A stretch of DNA of 64,000 nt. Source: Kluyvera ascorbata_C (GTDB lineage: Bacteria; Pseudomonadota; Gammaproteobacteria; Enterobacterales; Enterobacteriaceae). Within the stretch, counting starts at the first letter, position 1, and every line of letters starts with the position of its first letter. The notes beneath the pieces are model-generated. The model saw nothing but the letters and a program-made list of their open reading frames with translations, had not been told where the DNA came from and ran no database searches. The stretch covers positions 124,001-188,000 of the forward strand of contig NZ_JBIQOI010000002.1 of assembly GCF_044197065.1 (NCBI RefSeq), written 5' to 3'. Positions 51,934 through 60,010 of this stretch are shown here, in pieces. The position numbers and the translations under genes were made by a program.

Positions 51934-53056
51934 AGTCGTAGCTAAAGAGCGCAGGATCGTAGAAATTCAGCGGGTCGCCATCGACTTCCGCATACGGATA
52001 GCCCAGGTTGTTAACGTCACCCTGTTCAGCCGCTGGCGACAGCGCGAAATCACGCGCGTGGTTAAAGCCCACCCAGTTCATTTCCCAGTTACCGAACAGA
52101 TAGTCGTTCACCGCCGTCACCGCCGGGTCACCGTTCTCTTTTTTCTCGGTCAGGCGCATTTTGGTCACATCCGCGGGATCAGCGGGCATCCAGCCAAAAC
52201 CTGCCAGCCAGAACATCGCGCGGCAGTGCTGACCACCGCTGACTTTCGCCACGCCCTGCGCATCGGCGCTGCCGAACGCTTTTTTGGAGTAGCCATCGAG
52301 CTTACGGCTCGCGCCCAGGCGGATACCGAACATTTCGCGCGCCGGGATGCCAACCGCGCGGCACAGCGCGACAAACACCGAGTTAATATCGGTACATTTA
52401 CCGCCCAGTTTGCCGGTTTTCAGGATTTCACCCACATCGCCGGTACCGCAGCCAATCACCGCATCATCGCGATGCATATGCGTACTCACCCAGTCATGAA
52501 TCAGGCGCGCCTGCTTCAGCGGCGCTTTTTCGCTGCCGATAATTTTCAGCGCGGTTTCTTTCACCAGACCATCTACCGGAATATGCGGGGTTGCCTGCAG
52601 GAATGGTTTGATTTCGTCTGGGATAACGACGCCTTCCACCGGCAGTTGCCAGTCGGCAAGACGGTTTTCTTTCAGCACTTCCCAATCACGGGTCTCAATT
52701 TCCATTTCCACTTTGATCTCCAGCGGGCCGCCAGAGGCAGGCCAGGTCACAAAGAGCACTTTCGCGCCGTAACGGTTATTCGCATTGAGGGTAGCACTCT
52801 GGTAATTACCGCTAAAAGAGAGGTCAAGCAGCTGCTGGAAAGCGGTATCTTCCGGGATGGGGATCCACAAATTAACCTTGCCGGAAGAACCCTCAGGGGC
52901 CTTAAGGCTGTAGGTCTGGGTCATAACAAAACGGCGGGATTTGCCTGAAGATGAGACGGCAGGCTTAGCAACAGCTTCGGTTTTTGCAAAAACCGGGCTC
53001 ACCAGCCCAAGGGTGGAGAGTGCCGCAGCACCTTTCAGAAAGTTACGCCTTTCCAT
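51911..53056 (-). CDS. Tat-exported transglutaminase-like protein
   Basis: A 381-residue protein. Twin-arginine signal MERRNFLKGAAALSTLGLVSPVFA. An N-terminal beta domain (KVNLWIPIPEDTAFQQLL...NNRYGAKVLFVTW) precedes a transglutaminase/peptidase core with the triad Cys in GGKCTDINSVFVALCRAVGI, His in GGQHCRAMFWL and Asp in PADPADV. Bacterial members are usually peptidases or of unknown role. First gene of a three-gene operon with MerT- and MerP-like partners. Folding before Tat export suggests a bound cofactor or metal. Function not known. Confidence 0.88.
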   Translation of the reverse strand: MERRNFLKGAAALSTLGLVSPVFAKTEAVAKPAVSSSGKSRRFVMTQTYSLKAPEGSSGKVNLWIPIPEDTAFQQLLDLSFSGNYQSATLNANNRYGAKVLFVTWPASGGPLEIKVEMEIETRDWEVLKENRLADWQLPVEGVVIPDEIKPFLQATPHIPVDGLVKETALKIIGSEKAPLKQARLIHDWVSTHMHRDDAVIGCGTGDVGEILKTGKLGGKCTDINSVFVALCRAVGIPAREMFGIRLGASRKLDGYSKKAFGSADAQGVAKVSGGQHCRAMFWLAGFGWMPADPADVTKMRLTEKKENGDPAVTAVNDYLFGNWEMNWVGFNHARDFALSPAAEQGDVNNLGYPYAEVDGDPLNFYDPALFSYDYVSVEQH

Positions 53057-53283
53057 TGTGTTTCCTTCATCACCAGAAAAAGCTGGCGCTTAACCCCGCA
53101 CCTGCGGAGGTTGGCCGCTATTATGCGACCTTGTATTCATCACCACAATGAATTACCGGGCATTAAAGGCGCAAAATGCCAATCGGTTCGGCAGCTACCT
53201 CGTAGTGCGCAGCTATAATCTGGCATCGTGACAAAAATTATAGGTATAATCCTCATTATTATTCATCAAATTCAGAAGCGAAA

Positions 53284-53823
53284 ATGACAAAACTGACCTT
53301 ACAAGAGCAGATGCTAAAAGCGGGATTAGTCACCAGCAAAAAGGTGGCGAAGGTTCAGCGTACGGCGAAAAAATCACGCATTCAGGCTCGTGAAGCAAGA
53401 GAAGCGGTCGAAGAAAATAAGAAGGCGCAGCTTGAGCGCGATAAACTGCTCAGCGAGCAGCAAAAGCAGGCCGTGTTATCTAAAGAGTATAAAGCCCAGG
53501 TTAAGCAGTTGATCGAGATGAACCGGGTCATCCCAGGTAAAGGCGATATTGGCTTCAACTTTACCGACGGTAACCTCATCAAAAAGCTCACGGTGGATAA
53601 GCTGACCCAGACCCAGCTGATTAATGGCCGTCTGGCTATCGCACGTCTGGCAACGCTCAGCAACGGCGAAAGTGAATACGCCATTATTCCCGCCGTTGTC
53701 GCAGACAAAATCGCCCAGCGCGATGAGAGCAGCATTGTCCTGCACAGCGCACTCAGTCAGGAGGTCCAGGATGAGGACGATCCTTATGCTGATTTTAAAA
53801 TTCCTGACGATCTGATGTGGTAA
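53284..53823 (+). CDS. yaiL: YaiL (DUF2058) nucleoprotein-like
   Basis: A 179-residue protein, same length as E. coli YaiL. N-terminal third is very basic and coiled (KKVAKVQRTAKKSRIQAREA), likely nucleic-acid binding. A C-terminal domain contains GDIGFNFTDGN and LSNGESEYAIIPAVVADKI. Annotated as nucleoprotein or polynucleotide-associated; function unproven. In E. coli K-12 it lies elsewhere on the chromosome. Confidence 0.9.
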   Translation: MTKLTLQEQMLKAGLVTSKKVAKVQRTAKKSRIQAREAREAVEENKKAQLERDKLLSEQQKQAVLSKEYKAQVKQLIEMNRVIPGKGDIGFNFTDGNLIKKLTVDKLTQTQLINGRLAIARLATLSNGESEYAIIPAVVADKIAQRDESSIVLHSALSQEVQDEDDPYADFKIPDDLMW

Positions 53824-53846
53824 TTCAAGCCTTTCTTGACCCCTCA

Positions 53847-53875
53847 CAAAAAAAGCCCTGACGGGCTTTTTTTAT
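53847..53875. terminator. Bidirectional terminator between yaiL and pseudouridine synthase
   Basis: AAAAAAAGCCC / GGGCTTTTTTT with TGAC loop; flanked by A and T runs on both sides, so it works on both strands. Confidence 0.88.
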
Positions 53876-54574
53876 TTAGAACGGGCTGGCGTTATGCGTA
53901 TTGATCTTGTCGCCGCTTACCGGATGCACAAACTGAAGCCTGCTGGCGTGGAGCATCAGTCGGGATGCATGTTCGGCTCCCGGCATCTTCATGCCGCCAT
54001 AAAGGTCACAGCCTAAAATGGGGTGCCCCAACAGTTGGCAGTGAATACGCAGTTGGTGGGTTCTTCCGGTCTCGGGCGTCAGTTCAACCCGGGTGACCGG
54101 CAGGTCTGCGTCCCCTTCCCCTCGCAGGTAAAAACGCTCAACGACACGGTAGCGCGAACGCGCCGGTTTCCCGTTAACCGGGCAAATCGACATGCGAGGG
54201 AAAAGCGCAGGATCTTTGGCAATCGCAGCATCAATAACGCCTTCATCCCGCTCGAGATGGCCGCAGAGCAGCGCGCTGTAACCCTTACGGACGCTGCGCT
54301 CGCTGAACTGCTGACAGAGTGCGGCATTCATCGCTTTGTTGCGTGCCACCACCATCAGCCCGGAAGTCCCGAAATCCAGGCGGTGAACCAGCGTACAGCC
54401 GGGAAACTGCTGCACGAGCCGATAGTGCACTGAATCAAGATTCTGGGGATGCTTTCCCGACAGGCTCAGTAACCCGGCAGGTTTATTAATCAGCAGCAAA
54501 TGTTCGTCCTGATACAGGATCGCTATCTCAGCGGAACAAGGGGGAGCGACAAAGGTATCAACAATCGTAGACAT
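53876..54574 (-). CDS. RluA-family pseudouridine synthase
   Basis: About 232 residues. Catalytic Asp in the family motif HRLDFGTSGLMVVAR (~85-99); others are ILYQDEHLLLINKPAGLLSL near the start and ELTPETGRTHQLRIH later. No S4 domain, so it resembles RluA itself, which modifies 23S rRNA and tRNA, more than RluC/D. Start by AGGT before the ATG at 54574; an ATG at 54643 extends 23 residues with no family similarity. Target RNA unknown. Confidence 0.88.
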   Translation of the reverse strand: MSTIVDTFVAPPCSAEIAILYQDEHLLLINKPAGLLSLSGKHPQNLDSVHYRLVQQFPGCTLVHRLDFGTSGLMVVARNKAMNAALCQQFSERSVRKGYSALLCGHLERDEGVIDAAIAKDPALFPRMSICPVNGKPARSRYRVVERFYLRGEGDADLPVTRVELTPETGRTHQLRIHCQLLGHPILGCDLYGGMKMPGAEHASRLMLHASRLQFVHPVSGDKINTHNASPF

Positions 54575-54959
54575 CAGGTGACCTGCATAGCGGTGAAGCC
54601 GGGATAATAGCGAATTTTCACTCCGCAGGCGAATCAGTTTCATTGCATCTGTCCGCTGATTTACCCTCTGTTTCGGGTTCCGTTTACCTTTGCGTTTAGG
54701 GTTCCCCGCTTAATTAAAACAGCAATAGGCCATTCGGCCCAATCATTCATAACTCATAATCAGTTTATTGCCCACCCCTTTGGCTTTAATTTATTATTGA
54801 ATTAAATGATATAAATTTAAAATATGAATCCTATGACATATTGCGATTTTGCAACATTTATTATTAATTGAGATTGAACTTAATAAAACTATTAATTGCA
54901 TTAAAACTCATACCTAGAATAATACCCGGGCTAGATTAATTTACTTAATAGGTACTGAA
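54575..54959. other. 385-bp AT-rich gap
   Basis: The left part is the upstream end of the pseudouridine synthase frame. From about 54,720 the sequence is strikingly AT-rich, with long runs of A and T (for example AATTTATTATTGAATTAAAT). It should hold the promoter of the beta-barrel gene and is a likely H-NS target. No gene seen. Confidence 0.6.
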
Positions 54960-55652
54960 ATGAAACGTGCGTTACTTGTCTCTGCATTAATGGTCTCCTG
55001 TTCTACTTTCGCGGCATCTAATCATCTTGACCAGTGGACCGGTTTTTATGTTGGGGGCAACCTGGGTTATGGTTCTGGTCATAGTCGCGATGAAGGAAAC
55101 AGTAACTCCTGGGGTGATTCCATTGATGGCGTAGTCGGTGGTATCCAGGTCGGTCATAACTGGCAGTTTGATAATAATATCGTGCTGGGTGTGGCAGCGA
55201 ACCTGAACCTGTCTGATATGGGTGATGCTTTCAAAAACAGTGAGCACAATCAGTATGACCCGTATAACGGCTCCGTGAATATCAAACTGAACGGTTCCGT
55301 CGACATGCTGATGGGCTATGCTTTTGATCGTTTCCTGCCATATGTTAAGGCTGGTGTGACCATCGCTAAAGAAGATTTCTCGATGGGTTGCCACGCCGGC
55401 AACGCCTCAAAAACAAATGGCTGTGATCAAGAATTCAACTCCAGTACATCCAATATTGCCGCTGGTCTGAACGTTGGTGCGGGTATTCAATACCGTGTTA
55501 CCGATAATTTATCTGCAGGTCTTGAGTATACTTATGTTGATTTAGGTACATCTTCCGTTTATATGGATGACCCGAACTATCCAACATATGGTGCTCGTGA
55601 CTTCAACACGTCATACAGCACTACTACGCTGAACGTTAACTATCTCTTCTGA
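54960..55652 (+). CDS. Outer-membrane beta-barrel protein (Omp25/opacity type)
   Basis: A 230-residue protein. Signal peptide MKRALLVSALMVSCSTFAA, then an eight-strand barrel beginning WTGFYVGGNLGYGSG, the signature of the Omp25/Omp31/opacity group, with GYAFDRFLPYVKAGVTI and a C-terminal NVNYLF ending in Phe. A Cys pair (GCHAGNASKTNGC) falls in a predicted outer loop. Such proteins are surface-exposed and can be adhesins or immune-evasion factors in other genera. The upstream AT-rich region and isolation suggest horizontal acquisition. No relatives of E. coli K-12 come to mind. Confidence 0.85.
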   Translation: MKRALLVSALMVSCSTFAASNHLDQWTGFYVGGNLGYGSGHSRDEGNSNSWGDSIDGVVGGIQVGHNWQFDNNIVLGVAANLNLSDMGDAFKNSEHNQYDPYNGSVNIKLNGSVDMLMGYAFDRFLPYVKAGVTIAKEDFSMGCHAGNASKTNGCDQEFNSSTSNIAAGLNVGAGIQYRVTDNLSAGLEYTYVDLGTSSVYMDDPNYPTYGARDFNTSYSTTTLNVNYLF

Positions 55653-55782
55653 TAGCAAGCGCCGGAGAATTTAGATTCTCCTGAAAAACGTCAATACGCG
55701 ATAACCACATAATATTCGGACTTTTCATTATTTTGAATTGAGACTCATCACGCCTGATGATTTTCATTAAATAATAAAGTTG

Positions 55783-55798
55783 CCAATAATATTATTGG
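55783..55798. repeat. Perfect 16-bp palindrome
   Basis: CCAATAATATTATTGG, perfectly self-complementary with no spacer, 3 nt before the terminator stem. Could be a binding site or chance in AT-rich DNA. Confidence 0.6.
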
Positions 55799-55800
55799 AC

Positions 55801-55828
55801 AGGCCCATTATTTTACATGGGCCTTTTA
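55801..55828 (+). terminator. Terminator of the beta-barrel gene
   Basis: AGGCCCAT / ATGGGCCT stem, 8-nt loop, then TTTT; 149 nt after the stop, so the gene would have a longish 3' UTR. Confidence 0.75.
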
Positions 55829-56096
55829 CCTATTTAGCCCTTTTTACCGATTCTTTCCTACCACCACAATTACCCCCACTTCAGACTCGCCCAATGCAGG
55901 ATCACACCGGCTTAGTGAGCCCAACGCTGTAAAACGTGCTGACATTCGTCCTCGTAATCCGTACCATACACGCCACACATTCGCTGATTCGCTTTTGACC
56001 GGTCAGCGCGAGACAGGTCTTTTATCGCAAATCAAATGGACGGGAAGACGCTGTGTTCGGCCTGAATTTCCATTTAGATTTTTGAGTAACCATTAA

Positions 56097-57032
56097 ATGC
56101 AACAAAATCAAGAAATTAGCCAAAAAGAAAAATACAACCTGAACAAATTACAGAAGCGTCTGCGTCGTAACGTGGGCGAAGCCATCGCTGACTTCAACAT
56201 GATTGAAGACGGCGACCGCATTATGGTCTGCCTGTCCGGTGGTAAAGACAGTTACACCATGCTGGAAATTCTGCGCAACCTGCAGCAGAGCGCCCCAATC
56301 AGCTTCAGTCTGGTGGCGGTAAACCTCGACCAGAAACAGCCGGGCTTCCCGGAGCACATTCTGCCAGAGTATCTGGAGAAGCTGGGCGTTGAGTACAAGA
56401 TTGTCGAAGAGAACACCTACGGCATCGTGAAAGAGAAGATCCCGGAAGGCAAAACTACCTGCTCGCTCTGCTCTCGCCTGCGTCGCGGTATTCTGTACCG
56501 TACCGCCACTGAACTCGGGGCGACCAAAATCGCACTCGGTCACCACCGTGACGACATCCTGCAGACGCTGTTCCTGAACATGTTCTACGGCGGCAAAATG
56601 AAAGGCATGCCACCGAAGCTGATGAGCGACGACGGCAAACATATCGTTATTCGCCCACTGGCCTACTGCCGCGAAAAAGATATCGAGCGTTTCTCTGAAG
56701 CCAAAGGGTTCCCAATCATTCCATGTAACCTGTGCGGCTCGCAGCCAAACCTGCAGCGTCAGGTGATTGCGGACATGCTGCGCGACTGGGACAAACGTTA
56801 TCCAGGCCGTATTGAGACCATGTTCAGCGCCATGCAGAACGTGGTGCCATCGCACCTGAGCGATATCAACCTGTTTGATTTCAAAAGTCTGACCCACGGC
56901 GGTGAAGTCATTAACGGCGGAGACCTGGCATTTGACCGTGAAGAGATGCCGTTACAGCCTGTAGGCTGGCAGCCAGAAGAAGAAGACGGTCAGTTAGATG
57001 AGCTGCGTCTGAACGTGGTTGAAGTGAAGTAA
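56097..57032 (+). CDS. ttcA: tRNA 2-thiocytidine biosynthesis protein TtcA
   Basis: A 311-residue PP-loop ATPase with a 4Fe-4S cluster; it thiolates cytidine 32 in several tRNAs. PP-loop CLSGGKDSYTM (~43-53); cluster Cys pairs in TTCSLCSRL and PCNLCGSQ; then GHHRDDILQTLFLN. Size and sequence nearly the E. coli protein. In K-12 the Rac prophage is integrated at ttcA; here the gene is whole. Convergent with dbpA. Confidence 0.97.
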   Translation: MQQNQEISQKEKYNLNKLQKRLRRNVGEAIADFNMIEDGDRIMVCLSGGKDSYTMLEILRNLQQSAPISFSLVAVNLDQKQPGFPEHILPEYLEKLGVEYKIVEENTYGIVKEKIPEGKTTCSLCSRLRRGILYRTATELGATKIALGHHRDDILQTLFLNMFYGGKMKGMPPKLMSDDGKHIVIRPLAYCREKDIERFSEAKGFPIIPCNLCGSQPNLQRQVIADMLRDWDKRYPGRIETMFSAMQNVVPSHLSDINLFDFKSLTHGGEVINGGDLAFDREEMPLQPVGWQPEEEDGQLDELRLNVVEVK

Positions 57033-57042
57033 TACGATTGCC

Positions 57043-57075
57043 GCGTCTCAGGTCTGTGCCTGAGACGCATTATTC
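57043..57075. terminator. Hairpin between ttcA and dbpA
   Basis: GCGTCTCAGG / CCTGAGACGC, ten base pairs around a 6-nt loop, followed by ATTATT. Shared by two convergent genes. Confidence 0.7.
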
Positions 57076-57080
57076 CGCGC

Positions 57081-58454
57081 TTATTTCAGCAGACGCACCC
57101 GGCACGCCTTGCCTTTGATTTTCCCTTTCTGTAGCAGTTTCCACGCCTGATGTGCTACCCCTTCGCGCACCGCCACGTAAACGTGAGCCGGATGAACGTC
57201 GATTTTACCGATATCCGCCCCAACCAGCCCAACGTCGCCGGTTAACGCGCCCAGCACGTCACCGGCGCGCATTTTGGCTTTCTTACCGCCATCGATGCAC
57301 AGCGTCATCATTTCTGGCTCCAGCGGCACAATACGCGCTTTACCCGGCTCAGCCATCCAGTTGAGTTTGATCTGCAGCATTTCAGCAAGAATATTGGCGC
57401 GCTGAGCCTCTTCTGGTGCACAGAAGCTGATTGCCAACCCGCTGTTACCGGCACGCGCGGTACGACCAATGCGGTGTACGTGAACTTCCGGGTCCCACGC
57501 CAGTTCGTAGTTCACCACCATCGCCAGCGATTTAATGTCCAGACCACGTGCGGCAACGTCGGTGGCGACCAGAATACGTGCGCTGCCGTTTGCAAAACGC
57601 ACCAGCGTCTGGTCGCGGTCGCGCTGCTCGAGATCACCGTGCAGTACTATGGTGCTCTGGCCCGCGGCATTCAGCTCTTCATAGACTGCCTGGCAATCTT
57701 TTTTGGTGTTACAGAACACCACGCAGGACGCCGGTTGATGCTGACTCAGCAGTTGCTGCAACAGGGCGATTTTGCCGTGGCGCGGCACGTCGAAGAATTG
57801 CTGCTCAACGGCTGGCAGCGCGTCCACGGAATCAATTTCGATGGTTTCCGGCGAGCGTTGTACACGGCCGCTGATCGCCGCGATGGCATCCGGCCAGGTG
57901 GCGGAAAACAGCAGCGTCTGGCGAGAGGCTGGCGCAAAGCGAATCACTTCATCGATGGCGTCGCTAAAGCCCATATCAAGCATACGGTCCGCTTCGTCCA
58001 TCACCAGCGTTTGCAGCGCATCCAGAGAAACGGTGCCTTTTTGCAGGTGATCCAGCAGACGCCCTGGGGTCGCCACAATAATATGCGGCGCGTGCTGCAA
58101 CGAGTCGCGCTGCGCACCGAACGGCTGGCCGCCGCACAGCGTGAGCACTTTAATGTTTGGCAGGAAACGCGCCAGACGACGAATTTCCCCGGCGACCTGG
58201 TCTGCCAGTTCACGGGTTGGGCACAGCACCAGCGATTGCGTCTGATACAAACCCGCGTCCACATGTTGCAACAGGCCCAGACCAAATGCTGCCGTTTTGC
58301 CGCTACCGGTTTTTGCCTGTACCCGCACATCCTTTCCAGCAAGGATGGCTGGCAGCGCTGCCGCCTGTACCGGGGTCATAGAGAGATAGCCCAGGTCGTT
58401 AAGGTTTTCGAGCTGGGATGCGGGGAGGATATTCAGGGAGGCAAAAGCGGTCAC
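57081..58454 (-). CDS. dbpA: ATP-dependent RNA helicase DbpA
   Basis: A 457-residue DEAD-box helicase acting in 50S ribosome assembly; it is activated by hairpin 92 of 23S rRNA. Seen in order: Q motif (MTPVQAAALPAIL), AKTGSGKTAAF (Walker A), PTRELADQ, VATPGRLLDHL, DEAD (MDEADRMLD), SAT, VATDVAARGLDI, HRIGRTARAG, then the C-terminal RNA-binding domain (KAKMRAGDVLGALTG). GTG at 58454 gives E. coli length exactly; the extra 28 residues upstream have no conservation. Confidence 0.96.
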   Translation of the reverse strand: MTAFASLNILPASQLENLNDLGYLSMTPVQAAALPAILAGKDVRVQAKTGSGKTAAFGLGLLQHVDAGLYQTQSLVLCPTRELADQVAGEIRRLARFLPNIKVLTLCGGQPFGAQRDSLQHAPHIIVATPGRLLDHLQKGTVSLDALQTLVMDEADRMLDMGFSDAIDEVIRFAPASRQTLLFSATWPDAIAAISGRVQRSPETIEIDSVDALPAVEQQFFDVPRHGKIALLQQLLSQHQPASCVVFCNTKKDCQAVYEELNAAGQSTIVLHGDLEQRDRDQTLVRFANGSARILVATDVAARGLDIKSLAMVVNYELAWDPEVHVHRIGRTARAGNSGLAISFCAPEEAQRANILAEMLQIKLNWMAEPGKARIVPLEPEMMTLCIDGGKKAKMRAGDVLGALTGDVGLVGADIGKIDVHPAHVYVAVREGVAHQAWKLLQKGKIKGKACRVRLLK

Positions 58455-58570
58455 GGTGTAGTTCTCACGAATTAGGGGCTGACGTTCAGCAGGCGCGTAT
58501 CCTCGCAGATCTCGCCGCGGGATGCGACAACTAATCAACGAGTGTAGCCAGGGTAGCGGAAAAAAAGATA

Positions 58571-58597
58571 AAAAAAAGCCGACTATTCTAAGCCGGC
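58571..58597 (-). terminator. Terminator on minus strand upstream of dbpA
   Basis: GCCGGCT / AGTCGGC (one G-T pair) around TAGAAT, followed by seven T on the minus strand. It would end a zntB transcript about 190 nt past its stop, before dbpA. Confidence 0.75.
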
Positions 58598-58651
58598 GTC
58601 GTACGAATCAATTGTGCTATGCAGTAATTCAAAAAAAGGAAGTAAGACAAT

Positions 58652-58783
58652 ATGGAGCGCAACGCCCATCGCTTGACGTTGCATTCACCTGCAGGAACGA
58701 TATTGCCTCGATTGGAGCGCTGGTTTATTGACCTCGCTCAAATTAAGTTGCGTTATCGTCACCTGACAGAATATAAAAGGTGA
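58652..58783 (+). CDS. Possible 43-residue small basic protein
   Basis: MERNAHRLTLHSPAGTILPR..., 43 residues and basic, with a helix-forming second half (LERWFIDLAQIKLRYRHL). AAGGAAG precedes the ATG at 9-10 nt. The C-terminal half vaguely resembles the start of DUF1127 proteins but is too short to assign. Runs antisense to the 3' UTR of zntB; stop codons are 4 nt apart. Low-to-moderate support. Confidence 0.4.
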   Translation: MERNAHRLTLHSPAGTILPRLERWFIDLAQIKLRYRHLTEYKR

Positions 58784-58787
58784 TTTT

Positions 58788-59771
58788 TTACAACCAGTTA
58801 CTGCGGTGTAACCACCACGTAACACCACCAATGAGTACGACCAGCATAATACAAAAGAGGGAGAAGCCCAGATGCGAACCGCCGCCGGGAATACCCCCCA
58901 GGTTGACGCCGAATAGTCCGGTCAGGAAAGTGCTGGGTAAGAACACCATGGCCATCAGCGACATCGTGTAGGTCCGGCGCGAAAGCGACTCTTGCATCAT
59001 TTGCGCGATTTCGTCGGTCATCACCGCGGTGCGGGCGATACAGCCATCAATCTCATCCAGCCCGCGGCCAAGTCTGTCTGCAATGTCCTGCATCCGGCGA
59101 CGCTGATCGTCCGTCATCCACGAGAGCCGTTCACTGGACAAGCGCGCGTACACATCCCGCTGCGGCGCCATATAACGGCGCATCACGATAAGCTGTTTGC
59201 GCAGCAGCGCCAGAAAGCCACGCGGCGGCACCTCCTGCTCAAGCAGATTGTCTTCGAGGTCGATAATTTTATCGTGTAGCTGTTCGATAAACTCGCTGGC
59301 GTGATCGGTCAGCGCATCGCAAACGTCCACCAGCCAGGAGCCGCAATCCGTTGGGCCGCTGCCCTCCTGTAGATCGCTCACCACATCATCCAGCGCCAGC
59401 ACCTTTCTCTGCCGCGTCGAGACAATCATGCGTTCATCTATATAGAGACGCATCGCCACCAGTTGGTCAGGGCGTTCGTCAGTACTGCCGTTAATGCAGC
59501 GCAGCGTTATCAACGTGCCTTCACCTAACCGGCTCACGCGCGGTCGCAGGCTTTCGCCAGCAAGCGCATCGCGTACCGTTTGGGGTAGCAGCGGCGTTGT
59601 TGCCAGCCATTCGGCGCTGTCGGGATGGGTGTAATTCATATGCAGCCAGCACGGGTTCTCTTTGCTGACGGTTTCGTCGTTGGTCAGGGGTCTGACTCCG
59701 CCCTGGCCGTCGAGTAACCACGCAAATACCGCATCAGGTACGTTCAGTTCTGATCCCTTTATGGCTTCCAC
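58788..59771 (-). CDS. zntB: Zinc transporter ZntB
   Basis: A 327-residue CorA-superfamily protein moving Zn(II) across the inner membrane. Cytoplasmic domain with long helices (EFIEQLHDKIIDLEDNLLEQ); two C-terminal helices with the pore signature GVN (FLTGLFGVNLGG). GTG at 59771 follows GGAGGCGAA and matches E. coli length and MEAIKGS start. Same neighbour order as E. coli (ttcA-dbpA-zntB). Confidence 0.96.
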   Translation of the reverse strand: MEAIKGSELNVPDAVFAWLLDGQGGVRPLTNDETVSKENPCWLHMNYTHPDSAEWLATTPLLPQTVRDALAGESLRPRVSRLGEGTLITLRCINGSTDERPDQLVAMRLYIDERMIVSTRQRKVLALDDVVSDLQEGSGPTDCGSWLVDVCDALTDHASEFIEQLHDKIIDLEDNLLEQEVPPRGFLALLRKQLIVMRRYMAPQRDVYARLSSERLSWMTDDQRRRMQDIADRLGRGLDEIDGCIARTAVMTDEIAQMMQESLSRRTYTMSLMAMVFLPSTFLTGLFGVNLGGIPGGGSHLGFSLFCIMLVVLIGGVTWWLHRSNWL

Positions 59772-59910
59772 TTCGCCTCCGGTCACGACTATTCATCCTG
59801 ATAGTCTAGCTATCTGCTTTTGTTAAGCAATAAGAGCATGTGCCATCGCGCTGAAATTGTTCATAAAAGGTAGAAGGTAGTGGTGATTGGGTTCGTACTG
59901 CCTTGCAGTT

Positions 59911-59985
59911 GTAGGCCGGATAAGCGAAGCGCCATCCGGCAATGTGCTACAGACTGCCGGATGGCGCTTCGCTTATCCGGCCTAC
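59911..59985. repeat. BIME: pair of inverted REP elements
   Basis: GTAGGCCGGATAAGCGAAGC ... GCTTCGCTTATCCGGCCTAC. Nearly perfect reverse complement of itself, in the gap between zntB and the chemoreceptor gene. Confidence 0.94.
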
Positions 59986-60010
59986 AGGGAACGCTTCAGG
60001 GATTGAGGCG

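Larger units (their letters stand above)
55653..56096. other. 444-bp gap between the barrel gene and ttcA
   Basis: Contains the terminator and palindrome described separately (55783-55828), then the ttcA leader. No open frame with a good ribosome site was seen. A CGGGAAGACGCTGTGTTCGG-like segment ahead of ttcA shows no clear regulatory site. Confidence 0.5.

Noticed and set aside
51689..52948. 419-codon plus-strand frame over the transglutaminase operon
   Set aside because: Lies opposite two genes with clear signal peptide and catalytic motifs; the translation has no hydrophobic core or family motif.
57474..58475. 333-codon open frame antisense to dbpA
   Set aside because: Same reason: mirror frame of a conserved gene, no recognisable domain.
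59911..59985. CRISPR repeat
   Set aside because: A single inverted pair with the REP consensus; no regular spacing or spacers. The same holds for 24021-24097 and 34532-34633.
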